A stretch of DNA of 64,000 nucleotides from Micromonospora phaseoli (GTDB lineage Bacteria; Actinomycetota; Actinomycetes; Mycobacteriales; Micromonosporaceae): NCBI RefSeq assembly GCF_900109115.1, contig NZ_FNYV01000007.1:186001-250000 (forward strand), in the 5' to 3' direction. The notes below the pieces were generated by a model. That model saw only the letters and a program-made list of their open reading frames with translations, did no database searches and was not told where the DNA came from. The translations under genes were made by a program, and so were the position numbers. Positions 1 through 7,575 of this stretch are shown here, one piece after another. Positions within the stretch are counted from its first letter, which is position 1, and each line of letters opens with the position of its first letter.

Positions 1-1588
1 GATCCGTGCCGACCAGCAGGTGCGCCCCCCAGGGCGGCGGCTCGTCGGGTTCGGCGAGGCCGAGGCCACAGTCCGCCGCGGCGAGCGCCGTCCGGTCGCC
101 GGAGACGAGCATCACCACCGCGCCCTCGCGTTGCAGCGTGCGTACCGACTCGGCCAGCCGGTCGCCGCCGGGCACCAGCGCGTCGGCGGAGGCATGCCGT
201 TCAGCGTCGCCGCCGGCCACGACGAGTCGCAGGCCGGCGTGCCGGGCAACGGCCGGCAGGACTTCGACGCCGGGCGCGGGTTCCGGCTCGACCCGCAGTA
301 CGGCGGTGAGGGCGTCGCCCTGGGCGAGGCCGAGCAGGTTGCCACCGTGCTCGCGCAACCGCCGGCTGTCGTCGCTGTCGCCGGGGTTGCGCACGTCGAG
401 CCGGTCCAGCGGGCCGAGCCGCCAGCCGTCGAGCTGGCGTACGTCGGTCGGGGCGGTGGGCTCGAAGAGGGTGAACGCTCGCGCTGCCACCTGGGAGGTG
501 TCGGCGCCGGGCAGGGGGGCCAGGTCGACCAGTACGCCCCGGTCCGAGCCGAGCACCCGGGCATCCAGGATCAGCGTGTCGATCCGGTCGAGTTCACGTA
601 GCACGCTGCGGTCCATCGCGATGACGCCGCGTCTGGCGAGGATTCGACCGAGTTGGGCGGCGTACCCCTCGCGTCCGCTGCCCGGTGCCTTGGGTAGCGC
701 GGACAGGCCCAGGGCGGCGGCCCGCTTCGCACCGACCACGGGCGTCGCCGCGGCGAAGGCCGCCGCGCCGCCGCCGAGCATCCGGTTGATGTACCGCTCG
801 ACGGGGCCGTCCGGCTTCGGGCAGGGGCGCTCGTAGGCGGGCGTGCGGGCGACGGCGCGGTCCGGTTTTCCGGTGAGCCGGGGCTCGGCCTTCTCCCAGG
901 CCCGCAACTGGGCCAGCCCCTCACCCCACTGCACGATCCGCTGCGCTCCGTCGAGAACTATGCCGGTCCAGCCGCCGGTGAGGCCCTGCACGACCGCCTC
1001 GGTGAGCGGGAAGAGGAGGTCGGCGCGAGGGTCGCGGCGCAGGCCAAGCCCGGCGAGGGCGTGCAGCTTCGGATGCAGGTCGATGGCGGTGAGCAGGCCG
1101 GCGACCTCGCCGGGGATCGGAGTGACGGGCAGGATCCGGGTGGCCGCGGAGATGGTCAGCCCGAGCGCGTCGGAGGCGAGCGCGCCGAGGGTACGCGGGG
1201 TGCGGGGGCCCTCCTCGGGCGGATGTGGCGGTGGGATCTCCGGGTCCGGCTCGTGTGGGCAGCTGCGCTCCACCCGGGAGATGGTGGCGACGAGTTCCCG
1301 TACCTTCGGTCCTGGCGTGTCGACCGCGACGACCACCCGGCCGGAGGGTGCGTTGACCCGGGCCCAGAGCACCCCGGGCATCCGCTCCAGCGCCGTCTCG
1401 ACCTGGCTGGCCAGCGTGTCGCCGCCGTCCTGGCAGACGCCGTGCACCTCGATGTGGTGCCGCCCGGGGCGGGACCAGATCCGCCGGCTGGTCAGCCCGA
1501 CCGCGCGGGCCAGCCGGGTGGCGGCGGCAGCCACGCTGCGGGAGGCGTCGTCCACCACGGGTGGTACGGGGACGGCGCCAAGCCGCAT
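1..1588 (-). CDS. Large P-type cation-transporting ATPase, N-terminal part (CtpI/CtpH-like), truncated by window edge
   Basis: The gene enters from beyond base 1; 529 residues are visible. The start ATG at 1588 follows a good GGAGG site. Residues about 45-110 resemble a heavy-metal-associated fold without CxxC. The segment at 281-345 resembles the P-type stretch leading to the phosphorylation site, but DKTGT is replaced by LDARVLG (D342). Residues 497-511 (GDRTALAAADCGLGL) recall the hinge GDGxNDAPALxxAD in degraded form. Mycobacterial CtpH/CtpI proteins are about 1500-1600 aa, with a degenerate N-terminal half before the active ATPase. I infer the catalytic half lies outside the window. The substrate cannot be told. 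Confidence 0.75.
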   Translation of the reverse strand, partial: MRLGAVPVPPVVDDASRSVAAAATRLARAVGLTSRRIWSRPGRHHIEVHGVCQDGGDTLASQVETALERMPGVLWARVNAPSGRVVVAVDTPGPKVRELVATISRVERSCPHEPDPEIPPPHPPEEGPRTPRTLGALASDALGLTISAATRILPVTPIPGEVAGLLTAIDLHPKLHALAGLGLRRDPRADLLFPLTEAVVQGLTGGWTGIVLDGAQRIVQWGEGLAQLRAWEKAEPRLTGKPDRAVARTPAYERPCPKPDGPVERYINRMLGGGAAAFAAATPVVGAKRAAALGLSALPKAPGSGREGYAAQLGRILARRGVIAMDRSVLRELDRIDTLILDARVLGSDRGVLVDLAPLPGADTSQVAARAFTLFEPTAPTDVRQLDGWRLGPLDRLDVRNPGDSDDSRRLREHGGNLLGLAQGDALTAVLRVEPEPAPGVEVLPAVARHAGLRLVVAGGDAERHASADALVPGGDRLAESVRTLQREGAVVMLVSGDRTALAAADCGLGLAEPDEPPPWGAHLLVGTD

Positions 1589-1740
1589 CTTGCCTCCTAC
1601 CGTTCGTGCCCGGCGGCATGGCTTCCCAGCCGGACGTCCCTTATGCCCTGCCGGGAGGGGGAAGTTTCCTGGTGGGGCGGGCATGGACGGCGTCGCCGGT
1701 GGAATCCCGGGGGTGGCCGCCGTCGTCACGGGGAGGCGAG

Positions 1741-2001
1741 ATGAGTGCATTCACACGAGAGCTCAGTGGGACGCACGAGACGCTGCGGGCGTTCACCCGA
1801 CGGGTGGACGTCCCCTTGCTCGGCCAGGTGGCGGTGCCGCCGCCTGACAAGATCGCCTACTACGCGGGGATCGGGGTGCTCACCGCGCTTCAGGTGATCG
1901 AGTGGCCGTTGGCACTGGTGATCACGGCCGGGCATCTGCTGGCCGACCAGCATTTGTCGGGCCTGGCCAAAGGAGTAGGGGAGGCACTGGAGACCGCCTG
2001 A
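1741..2001 (+). CDS. Small conserved membrane-associated hypothetical protein
   Basis: An 86-aa protein starting at ATG 1741 behind GGGGAGGCGAG. Residues about 38-65 form one hydrophobic segment (YYAGIGVLTALQVIEWPLALVITAGHLLA). The N-terminal half is charged and the C-terminus is short and helical. It is divergent from the P-type ATPase gene with 152 bases between the starts, so a shared regulatory region is possible. I do not recognise a named family and assign no function. Confidence 0.75.
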   Translation: MSAFTRELSGTHETLRAFTRRVDVPLLGQVAVPPPDKIAYYAGIGVLTALQVIEWPLALVITAGHLLADQHLSGLAKGVGEALETA

Positions 2002-2056
2002 GGGTAAGCGGGGTCACCCTTGACCTGAAGACGGGTTGAGGTTCGAGGCTTGCCCC

Positions 2057-3427
2057 ATGGTGATCGCCCCGCACTCGGCGCGAGCCGATTCGCTCTTCGC
2101 CCCCCGACTGCGGGCGATGACGGTGGGCAGTGTCGCGCTGGTCTCGATGCTGGCGTTCGAGGCACTGGCGGTCGGCACCGCCATGCCGACCGTCGCCCGC
2201 GCGCTGGACGGGCTGGCGCTCTACGGGATCGCCTTCGGCGGCCCGTTCGCCGCCGGGGTGGTGGCGATGGTGCTCTCCGGCATCTGGTGTGACCTCCGGG
2301 GCCCCCGGGCGCCCATGTGGTCCGGCCTGGCCGGGTTCGTCGTCGGTCTGCTGCTCGCCGGTGCGGCCACCGCCATGGGGATGCTCGTGGTGGGCCGGAT
2401 CGTGCAGGGATTCGGCTCTGGCCTGCTGTCGGTGGCGCTGTACGTGATCGTCGCGCAGGCGTACCCGGAGCGGCTGCACCGGCGGATATTCGCCGCGTTC
2501 GCCGCCGCGTGGGTCGTCCCGTCACTGGTCGGACCGGTGGTTGCCGGACTGGTCGTGGAGCACTTCGGCTGGCGGTGGGTCTTCCTGGCGGTGCCGGTGG
2601 TGGCGGTGCCGGCGGTGTTGCTGGTCCATCCCGGGCTGCGCGTGGTCCGCGCGCCGGGTGCGGCCGTCTCGCCGGCCGGTGCGGGTGCCCGGATCGGCTG
2701 GGCGTGCGGGGCGGGGGTGAGCGCCGCACTGTTGCACATCGGGGGTCAGCAGCGCGGTCTCGCCGCCGTGTTGCCGGTCGGGCTCGCCCTGGTCGGGTTG
2801 TTGGTCTGTGCGGCGCGGCTGCTGCCCACCGGGTTCCTGCGAGCAGCTCGGGGCCTGCCGACCGTGGTCGGGCTGCGCGGGCTGGCGTCGGGCGCGTTCG
2901 TCGGCGCGGAGGTGGTGATTCCACTGATGCTGTCCCGGGAACGCGGGTTCTCGCCGACGGCGGCGGGTCTGGTGCTGACCACCGGCGCGCTCGCCTGGTC
3001 GCTCGGCTCGTGGGCGCAGGGACGGATCCGGACGCCACCGTCGCAGGGCACCCTGCCGAGAGCCGGCCTCGCCTGCATCACGGTGGGGACCGCGGTGGTG
3101 GGGACATCCGTGGTCCCGGCGGTGCCGGTCTGGGCGGGTGTGCTCGGCTGGGCGGTGGCCGGGCTCGGCATGGGCCTGCTCTACCCGTCGCTGTCGGCGC
3201 TCACCCTGGAGCTGTCCGTCCCCGGTGAGCAGGGGCGCAACAGTTCGTCCCTGCAGCTGTCCGACTCGCTGGCGGCGGCGACCGTGCTGGCGTTGACCGG
3301 TGCGGTGCTCGCCGTCGGGGCCGCGCCCGGCCGGGTCAGCTACGCGGTGACCCTCGTGGTGGCCGCCGGGCTCGCGTTGGTCGGTGCGCTGCTGGCCGGC
3401 CGGGTGGTGCCCGGCGAGCGTCGCTGA
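2057..3427 (+). CDS. MFS transporter (drug-efflux type)
   Basis: 456 residues with about 12-14 hydrophobic helices. The first helix carries the AVGTAMPTVARAL pattern typical of DHA-type efflux proteins, and a conserved VxGRIVQGFGSGLL segment lies near residues 115-130 (motif C/A region). ATG 2057 is preferred because GAGG sits 8 bases upstream; a longer TTG start at 2036 is in frame but has no better site. Expected to export small molecules by proton antiport; substrate unknown. Its last codons are part of a 32-bp tandem duplication. Confidence 0.85.
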   Translation: MVIAPHSARADSLFAPRLRAMTVGSVALVSMLAFEALAVGTAMPTVARALDGLALYGIAFGGPFAAGVVAMVLSGIWCDLRGPRAPMWSGLAGFVVGLLLAGAATAMGMLVVGRIVQGFGSGLLSVALYVIVAQAYPERLHRRIFAAFAAAWVVPSLVGPVVAGLVVEHFGWRWVFLAVPVVAVPAVLLVHPGLRVVRAPGAAVSPAGAGARIGWACGAGVSAALLHIGGQQRGLAAVLPVGLALVGLLVCAARLLPTGFLRAARGLPTVVGLRGLASGAFVGAEVVIPLMLSRERGFSPTAAGLVLTTGALAWSLGSWAQGRIRTPPSQGTLPRAGLACITVGTAVVGTSVVPAVPVWAGVLGWAVAGLGMGLLYPSLSALTLELSVPGEQGRNSSSLQLSDSLAAATVLALTGAVLAVGAAPGRVSYAVTLVVAAGLALVGALLAGRVVPGERR

Positions 3428-3462
3428 TGTGCCGGGTGGTGCCCCGCGAGCGTCGCTGATGT
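3399..3462 (+). repeat. 32-bp tandem duplication spanning the MFS stop codon
   Basis: Two copies of a 32-bp unit (starting GCCGGGTGGTGCCC, ending CGCTGATGT) at 3399-3430 and 3431-3462, with one mismatch, followed by GCCG of a third. The first copy holds the stop codon of the MFS gene, so the second is untranslated. Confidence 0.9.
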
Positions 3463-3510
3463 GCCGAAACAACCGCGTTCGCCGGGGATAGCCGCGAGGA
3501 TGGGCGGGCG

Positions 3511-4146
3511 ATGAGTTTTCTGACGCTGCTGCCGTTGGCCGTGGTGATGGTCGCCGGGACCCAGCTGGTGGCGGCGGTCTTCTTCGCCTCGTCCGACCGG
3601 CCACGGGCCGCCTCGCTGGGCTACCTGGCAGGCGCGGCGATCGTGGTCGGCGGCGGTACGACACTGGCCTGGCTGGCGGTCCGCCTATTCAAGATCAGTC
3701 TTGGGGGTGGTGGCCGGGACGGCGGCGTTGAGCGGGCCATCGACTGGTTCGTCCTGGTCCTGCTGGTCGTGCTGGCGGTGGTGGTCTACCTGCGCCGGCA
3801 CTCCGGACCACCTCGCTGGATGGGTCGGCTCCAGCACGCCAGCCCCGGGTACGCGCTCAAGGTCGGCCTGACGCTCTTCGTGGCCATGCCCTCCAACGAC
3901 CTGACCATGGCCACCGTCGGTGCCAGTGCCGCTCGGCACGACCTGGCCTGGTGGCACCTGCTGCCGTTCGTGCTGCTGACCCTGACCCTGCTCGCCCTTC
4001 CGCTGCTGGCCCTGCTGCTGCTCGGACGCCGGGCGGCGGCGGTGCTGCCCCGGATCCGGGACTGGGCGGACAGCCATTCCTGGCTGGTCAGCGAGGCGGT
4101 CATCGTCTTCTTCGTACTGATCACGGCCCTCGACCTGGCTCGGTGA
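3511..4146 (+). CDS. GAP/Sap-family membrane protein (sulfolipid-1-addressing protein-like)
   Basis: 211 residues with six predicted membrane segments, arranged as two groups of three around a charged cytoplasmic loop (KISLGGGGRDGGVER and the LRRHSGPPRWMGRLQ segment). The FVAMPSNDLTMATVG segment and overall plan match the GAP family (peptidoglycolipid-addressing protein) that includes mycobacterial Sap, implicated in lipid export. The start at 3511 is ATG after a GGGCG-rich, weak site. Function here is by family only. Confidence 0.75.
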   Translation: MSFLTLLPLAVVMVAGTQLVAAVFFASSDRPRAASLGYLAGAAIVVGGGTTLAWLAVRLFKISLGGGGRDGGVERAIDWFVLVLLVVLAVVVYLRRHSGPPRWMGRLQHASPGYALKVGLTLFVAMPSNDLTMATVGASAARHDLAWWHLLPFVLLTLTLLALPLLALLLLGRRAAAVLPRIRDWADSHSWLVSEAVIVFFVLITALDLAR

Positions 4147-4215
4147 TCGGGCTCACGACTGTCACGTCCTGGGCGCCAGGATCCGTCGTCCGGGCAACTG
4201 ACGAGGGAGGTCGAG

Positions 4216-4995
4216 ATGCGCGTACTGGTCACTGGAGCAGGGGGCACGCTGGGCGGGGCGGTGCTGCCCCGACTGGTCGCCGAGGGGTTCGAGGTGCGGG
4301 CCACCAGCCGGCGGGCGCGTACCGGATCCGGGGTGCGGTGGGTGGTGGCGGACCTGGCCACCGGTGCGGGCGTCGACGAGGCCGTGTCCGGGGTCGACGC
4401 GGTGCTGCACCTGGCGTCGTCGCCGACCCGTCGAACCCATCAGGTCGACGTGCTCGGCACCCGCCGACTGGTCGGCGCGGCGGCGACGGCCGGGGTGCAG
4501 CACCTGGTGTACGTCTCGATCGTGGGCGTGGACCGGGTGCCCTACTCGTACTACCGCCACAAGCTGGCCGCCGAGCAGGTGGTGGCCGCCGGCGAGGTGC
4601 CGTGGACGGTGTTGCGGGCCACCCAGTTCCCGCAGTTCCTCGACGAACTGCTGCGGATGTCCAGCAAGCTCGGGCCGGTGATCGGCGACCGGGCGGTGCT
4701 GGCCCAGCCGGTGGACCCGGGCGAGGTGGCCGGAGAGCTGATCGAGCTGCTCCGCTCCGGAGCGCAGGGCGGCATCGTGGAGTTCGGCGGACCCGAGGTG
4801 CTGCGCTTCGACGACGCGGTGCGTACCTGGCGGCAGGCCCGCCGATCCCGACGCCCGCTGCTGCCGATCCGGTTCCCCGGTCGGCTCGGCCGGGAGCTGC
4901 GCTCCGGTGGACTGGTCACCGAAGCCCGTCCGACCGGGCGGCGTACCTGGGTCGACTACCTCACCGACACGTACGGGCGAACGGTCGCAAGATGA
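4216..4995 (+). CDS. SDR family NAD(P)-binding oxidoreductase (NmrA/epimerase-like)
   Basis: 259 residues opening with the nucleotide-binding MRVLVTGAGGTLGGAVLPRL (GxxGxxG). LHLASSP follows at the end of strand four, and YYRHKLAAEQVV gives a Y-x3-K pair near residues 113-117. The ATG at 4216 follows GAGGGAGGTCGAG. Atypical extended SDRs of this kind act as reductases or redox sensors; substrate unknown. It follows the GAP-family gene by 69 bases on the same strand, so co-transcription is possible. Confidence 0.85.
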   Translation: MRVLVTGAGGTLGGAVLPRLVAEGFEVRATSRRARTGSGVRWVVADLATGAGVDEAVSGVDAVLHLASSPTRRTHQVDVLGTRRLVGAAATAGVQHLVYVSIVGVDRVPYSYYRHKLAAEQVVAAGEVPWTVLRATQFPQFLDELLRMSSKLGPVIGDRAVLAQPVDPGEVAGELIELLRSGAQGGIVEFGGPEVLRFDDAVRTWRQARRSRRPLLPIRFPGRLGRELRSGGLVTEARPTGRRTWVDYLTDTYGRTVAR

Positions 4996-5032
4996 CACCT
5001 GCTCCCGTTCACGTTCGCCCTACCTTCGGCTC

Positions 5033-5227
5033 ATGCTCACCTTCGTGGTCACCAGCCTCCTGTACGTCTGCGGGTTCGTCTTCCTCTACGGGGTGATCCG
5101 GCTCGCCGTCCGGCATGCGCTGGAGGATGTCGAGATGCGTCGGGTCCAGGCCGAACGGGCGGAGGAGATGGCGGTGTCCCGGGACCGGGCCATGCTGGAG
5201 AGGCACGGCTTCCTGACCAACGACTGA
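5033..5227 (+). CDS. Small single-pass membrane protein
   Basis: 64 residues from ATG 5033: a hydrophobic segment at residues 2-24 (TFVVTSLLYVCGFVFLYGVIRL), then a charged helix rich in Glu and Arg ending in RHGFLTND. The upstream frame stays open but overlaps the SDR gene, so the internal ATG is chosen. The ribosome site is weak. No family recognised; amphipathic tail suggests a membrane-tethered coiled helix. Confidence 0.6.
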   Translation: MLTFVVTSLLYVCGFVFLYGVIRLAVRHALEDVEMRRVQAERAEEMAVSRDRAMLERHGFLTND

Positions 5228-5247
5228 CCTGCGGCGGCTGGCCCCTG

Positions 5248-5295
5248 TCCGGCCGGCTGGTTGTCCGGCCGGCTGGTTGTCCGGCCGGCTGGCTC
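5248..5295 (+). repeat. 16-bp tandem repeat, three copies
   Basis: Unit TCCGGCCGGCTGGTTG at 5248, 5264 and 5280; the third copy ends GGCTC. It lies just upstream of the YbaK-domain gene. Each unit contains the palindrome CCGGCCGG. Confidence 0.9.
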
Positions 5296-5317
5296 GGATG
5301 CGACGATCTCAGGCGTG

Positions 5318-5866
5318 ATGGGAACGTTGAAGACCGAGCCGGCCCGCACCCGCACCGACCTGCTGGCACCGCCGGTCGCCGCCGCGCTGGCCCAGTGGCC
5401 CGCCGATGCCCCGGTGGACGTCGACGCGGTGCTGGTCGCGCCGATCGACGCCGATCTCGCCGACACCGCGGCCTTCTGCGCCGCGTACGAGGTGCGGCTG
5501 GAGGAGTCGGCCAACTGCGTGGTGGTCGCCGGCAAGCGTGACGGGGTGATCCGGTACGCAGCCTGCCTGGTGCTCGCCACCACCCGCGCCGACGTCAACG
5601 GGATGGCCCGGCGGGCGCTGGACGTGCGCAAGGCCAGCTTCGCCCCGATGGCCGACGCGGTCGAGTTGACCGGCATGGAGTACGGCGGGATCACCCCGAT
5701 CGGGCTGCCGTTGCAGTGGCCGATCCTGGTCGACGCGCGGGTGGCGGCGACGCCGTACGTGGTCGTCGGGTCGGGCGTACGGCACAGCAAGATCGCGCTG
5801 CCGGGCCCGGCGCTGGCCGTGTTGCCCAACGCCCGCGTGGTGGAGGACCTGGCCAGGCCGGCCTGA
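5318..5866 (+). CDS. YbaK/EbsC-type aminoacyl-tRNA deacylase domain protein
   Basis: 182 residues with the YbaK/ProX fold pattern: VVVAGKRDG near residue 70, then VRKASFAPMADAVELTGMEYGGITPIGLP near 107-135, which matches the conserved K...TG...GG(I/V)(S/T)P(I/F)G core of trans-editing deacylases. Such proteins hydrolyse mischarged tRNA (for example Cys- or Ala-tRNAPro). ATG 5318 is preferred; a GTG directly before it (5315) is also in frame. ProRS is encoded at 7.6-9.3 kb, a functional link but not an operon. Confidence 0.85.
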   Translation: MGTLKTEPARTRTDLLAPPVAAALAQWPADAPVDVDAVLVAPIDADLADTAAFCAAYEVRLEESANCVVVAGKRDGVIRYAACLVLATTRADVNGMARRALDVRKASFAPMADAVELTGMEYGGITPIGLPLQWPILVDARVAATPYVVVGSGVRHSKIALPGPALAVLPNARVVEDLARPA

Positions 5867-5928
5867 GCGTCGACGAATGTCGATGCTGTTGCACGTGAAA
5901 CATCAACGGCGTCGATAGGTGTGCCGGC

Positions 5929-6561
5929 TCAGTCGGCGGCCTCGCGCTGCTCGACCTCGGCGAGGGCGGCGAGCAGAGTGGCCGGCTCCTGGGCTCCGGT
6001 GACCGCGTACTTTCCGGCGAGCACGAAGGTGGGCACGCTGGTCACGCCGAGTTCCCGGGCGGCGGCCAGTTCGGAGTTCAGCTCGGCCACCCCCTCGTTC
6101 GAGTCGAGAAAGCGTCGGGCGTCGTCGCCGTCGAGTCCAACTCCGGCGGCCGTCTCGGCGAGCGCCGCCCGGGACCCGATGTCGACGCCGTCGGTGAAGT
6201 GGGCCCGGTGCAGGGCCTCGACCATCTCGGCACCACGACCCCGCTGCTCGGCCCACTCGATCAACCGGTGCGCGTCGAAGGTGTTGGCCGAGATCGCCCG
6301 CTCGTAGTTGAGCTCCAGACCGACACTCGCGCCGACGTCGGTGACCTGGGCGGCCATCTGCTTGGCCCGCTCCGGTCCGCCGAACTTCCCGGCCAGCGCA
6401 TCGAGGGTCAGGCGCGGCGAGGTCACCGGCGACGGGTCGAGCTGGAAGGGGCGGTGACGGACCGTGACCTTGCCGTCGTACGACGCCAGGGCCTGCTCCA
6501 ACCGCCGCCGGCCGATCCAGCACCAGGGGCAGACCACGTCGGCGTAGATGTCGATCTCCAT
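5929..6561 (-). CDS. DsbA-family thioredoxin-fold oxidoreductase (FrnE-like)
   Basis: 210 residues beginning MEIDIYADVVCPWCWIG, with the CPWC active site at residues 11-14, followed by the helical insertion of the FrnE/DsbA group and the cis-Pro strand VTSVPTFVLAGKYAVTGAQ near residue 180. Cytoplasmic FrnE-like proteins are thiol-disulfide oxidoreductases or isomerases. ATG 6561 opens the conserved strand; the frame is open further upstream, but that part overlaps SufE. It lies 20 bases downstream of sufE. Confidence 0.9.
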   Translation of the reverse strand: MEIDIYADVVCPWCWIGRRRLEQALASYDGKVTVRHRPFQLDPSPVTSPRLTLDALAGKFGGPERAKQMAAQVTDVGASVGLELNYERAISANTFDAHRLIEWAEQRGRGAEMVEALHRAHFTDGVDIGSRAALAETAAGVGLDGDDARRFLDSNEGVAELNSELAAARELGVTSVPTFVLAGKYAVTGAQEPATLLAALAEVEQREAAD

Positions 6562-6581
6562 GACCGGTACCAACCCGCTGG

Positions 6582-7010
6582 TCAGCCGATCTGTTCCCGG
6601 ACCTGCCGCTTGAGCCGGGCGAGGATGGCGGTGCCACCGCGTACCCGCAGGGGGCTGATCGCCTGGGCCAGACCCATCCGCTGGTACAGGTCGTCCGGCA
6701 CGGCGAGCACCTGCTCCGCGCTGGCGTCGGCCAGCCCCTCGGCGAGGATGCCGGCGAACGCACGGGTGGTGGGCGCCTCCGGCGGGCAGTCGAACAGGGT
6801 GCGTACGGTGCCCTGTGGGGTCACCTCGGCACGTAGGAAGAACGGCGTCTGGCACTCGACGACCTGCTCCATGCCCTCGTGACCCGGATGCCCGGCGGGC
6901 AGCGGTGGCACGGCGTCGGAGAACTCCAGCAGCATCTCCACCACCACCTCACGTGGCGCGGCGGCGAACTCCTCGACGATCTCGGCCAGCTTGCTCGGCA
7001 TCTCGGGCAT
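6582..7010 (-). CDS. sufE: SufE-family Fe-S cluster assembly protein
   Basis: 142 residues matching the SufE/YgdK family in length. The probable sulfur-accepting Cys lies in VVECQTPFFL (C53). A central PLPAGH segment and the C-terminal TAILARLKRQV helix also fit. SufE accepts persulfide from a SufS/CsdA cysteine desulfurase. No desulfurase is encoded in the window. Start ATG 7010. In actinobacteria a SufE-like gene is often next to a sulfurtransferase; here the sulfurtransferase is 11 kb away. Confidence 0.85.
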   Translation of the reverse strand: MPEMPSKLAEIVEEFAAAPREVVVEMLLEFSDAVPPLPAGHPGHEGMEQVVECQTPFFLRAEVTPQGTVRTLFDCPPEAPTTRAFAGILAEGLADASAEQVLAVPDDLYQRMGLAQAISPLRVRGGTAILARLKRQVREQIG

Positions 7011-7053
7011 TCCGCCAGGCTACCGGCGCCGCTCCTTGCCGCCTCCCCGGAGT

Positions 7054-7106
7054 GTTAACAGGGGACCCCTGCTCTACCTGAGGCGTTAACAAGGGGCCCT
7101 TCCTTA
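7054..7106 (+). repeat. Interspersed GTTAAC/GGGGCCC repeat, copy 1
   Basis: Two half-units, each GTTAACA(A)GGGG-N-CCC(T) followed by a CT/TA-rich tail. The first starts at 7054 and the second (GTTAACAAGGGGCCCTTCC) at 7085. The terminal TTA at 7104-7106 is the complement of the TAA stop of the CBS gene, so the element supplies that gene's stop codon. Confidence 0.9.
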
Positions 7107-7517
7107 CTGTTCACTGATCTCGCTGAGGGCGGAGGTGGGATCGAGCTGCATCGCGAGGTCGCCCAGGGAGACGATGCCGACCAGCTTGCGCTCGCTGTCG
7201 CAGACCAGCACCCGGCGGATGCCCCGCTCGCGCATCAGCGACGCGGCCTCCGAGGCGGTGCAGAACTGCTCGATCATCACGACCTCCCGAGTGACGATCG
7301 AGGCGATGGTGGTGGTGTTCGCGGCGGCGTTCTCGGCCACCGCGCGTACCACGATGTCCCGGTCGGTCAGGATGCCGGCCAGGTTGGCGCCATCGGTGAC
7401 GACGACGTCGCCGATGTCGGCCTCCTTCATCACCCTGGCCGCCTCATCGAGGGTGGTCTCCGCCGACAGGTAGATCACCTGCCTGGTCATCACGTCGGCG
7501 ACCCGGTAACCGGTCAT
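7104..7517 (-). CDS. CBS-domain pair protein
   Basis: 137 residues made of two CBS motifs: VADVMTRQVIYLSAETTLDEAARVM at the N-terminus and IVTREVVMIEQFCTASEAASLM in the second half, each followed by the usual VVTDGANLAGILTDRDI or VCDSERKLVGIVSLGDLA strand. Such stand-alone pairs bind adenine nucleotides and often appear in stress regulation. ATG 7517 is chosen over 7538 because GGAGG sits 7 bases upstream. The last codon and stop fall in an interspersed repeat. Confidence 0.9.
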   Translation of the reverse strand: MTGYRVADVMTRQVIYLSAETTLDEAARVMKEADIGDVVVTDGANLAGILTDRDIVVRAVAENAAANTTTIASIVTREVVMIEQFCTASEAASLMRERGIRRVLVCDSERKLVGIVSLGDLAMQLDPTSALSEISEQ

Positions 7518-7575
7518 CAGAGAACCTCCAGACAACATTCAGCTGATCGAACTGCGGTACCCCGTCACGTGACGG

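Noticed and set aside
2036..2056. TTG start for the MFS gene at 2036
   Set aside because: The ATG at 2057 has GAGG at 8 bases and begins just before the first helix; the added MRFEACP has no support.
1890..3038. Long open frames antisense to the MFS gene and similar shadows across the window
   Set aside because: Arg/Pro/Ala-rich composition, no start signals and no recognisable domains; expected in DNA of this GC content.
5248..5295. 16-bp repeats as an operator array
   Set aside because: The units are GC-only slippage-like sequence (CCGGCCGGCTGG) without AT-containing half-sites; kept only as a repeat.
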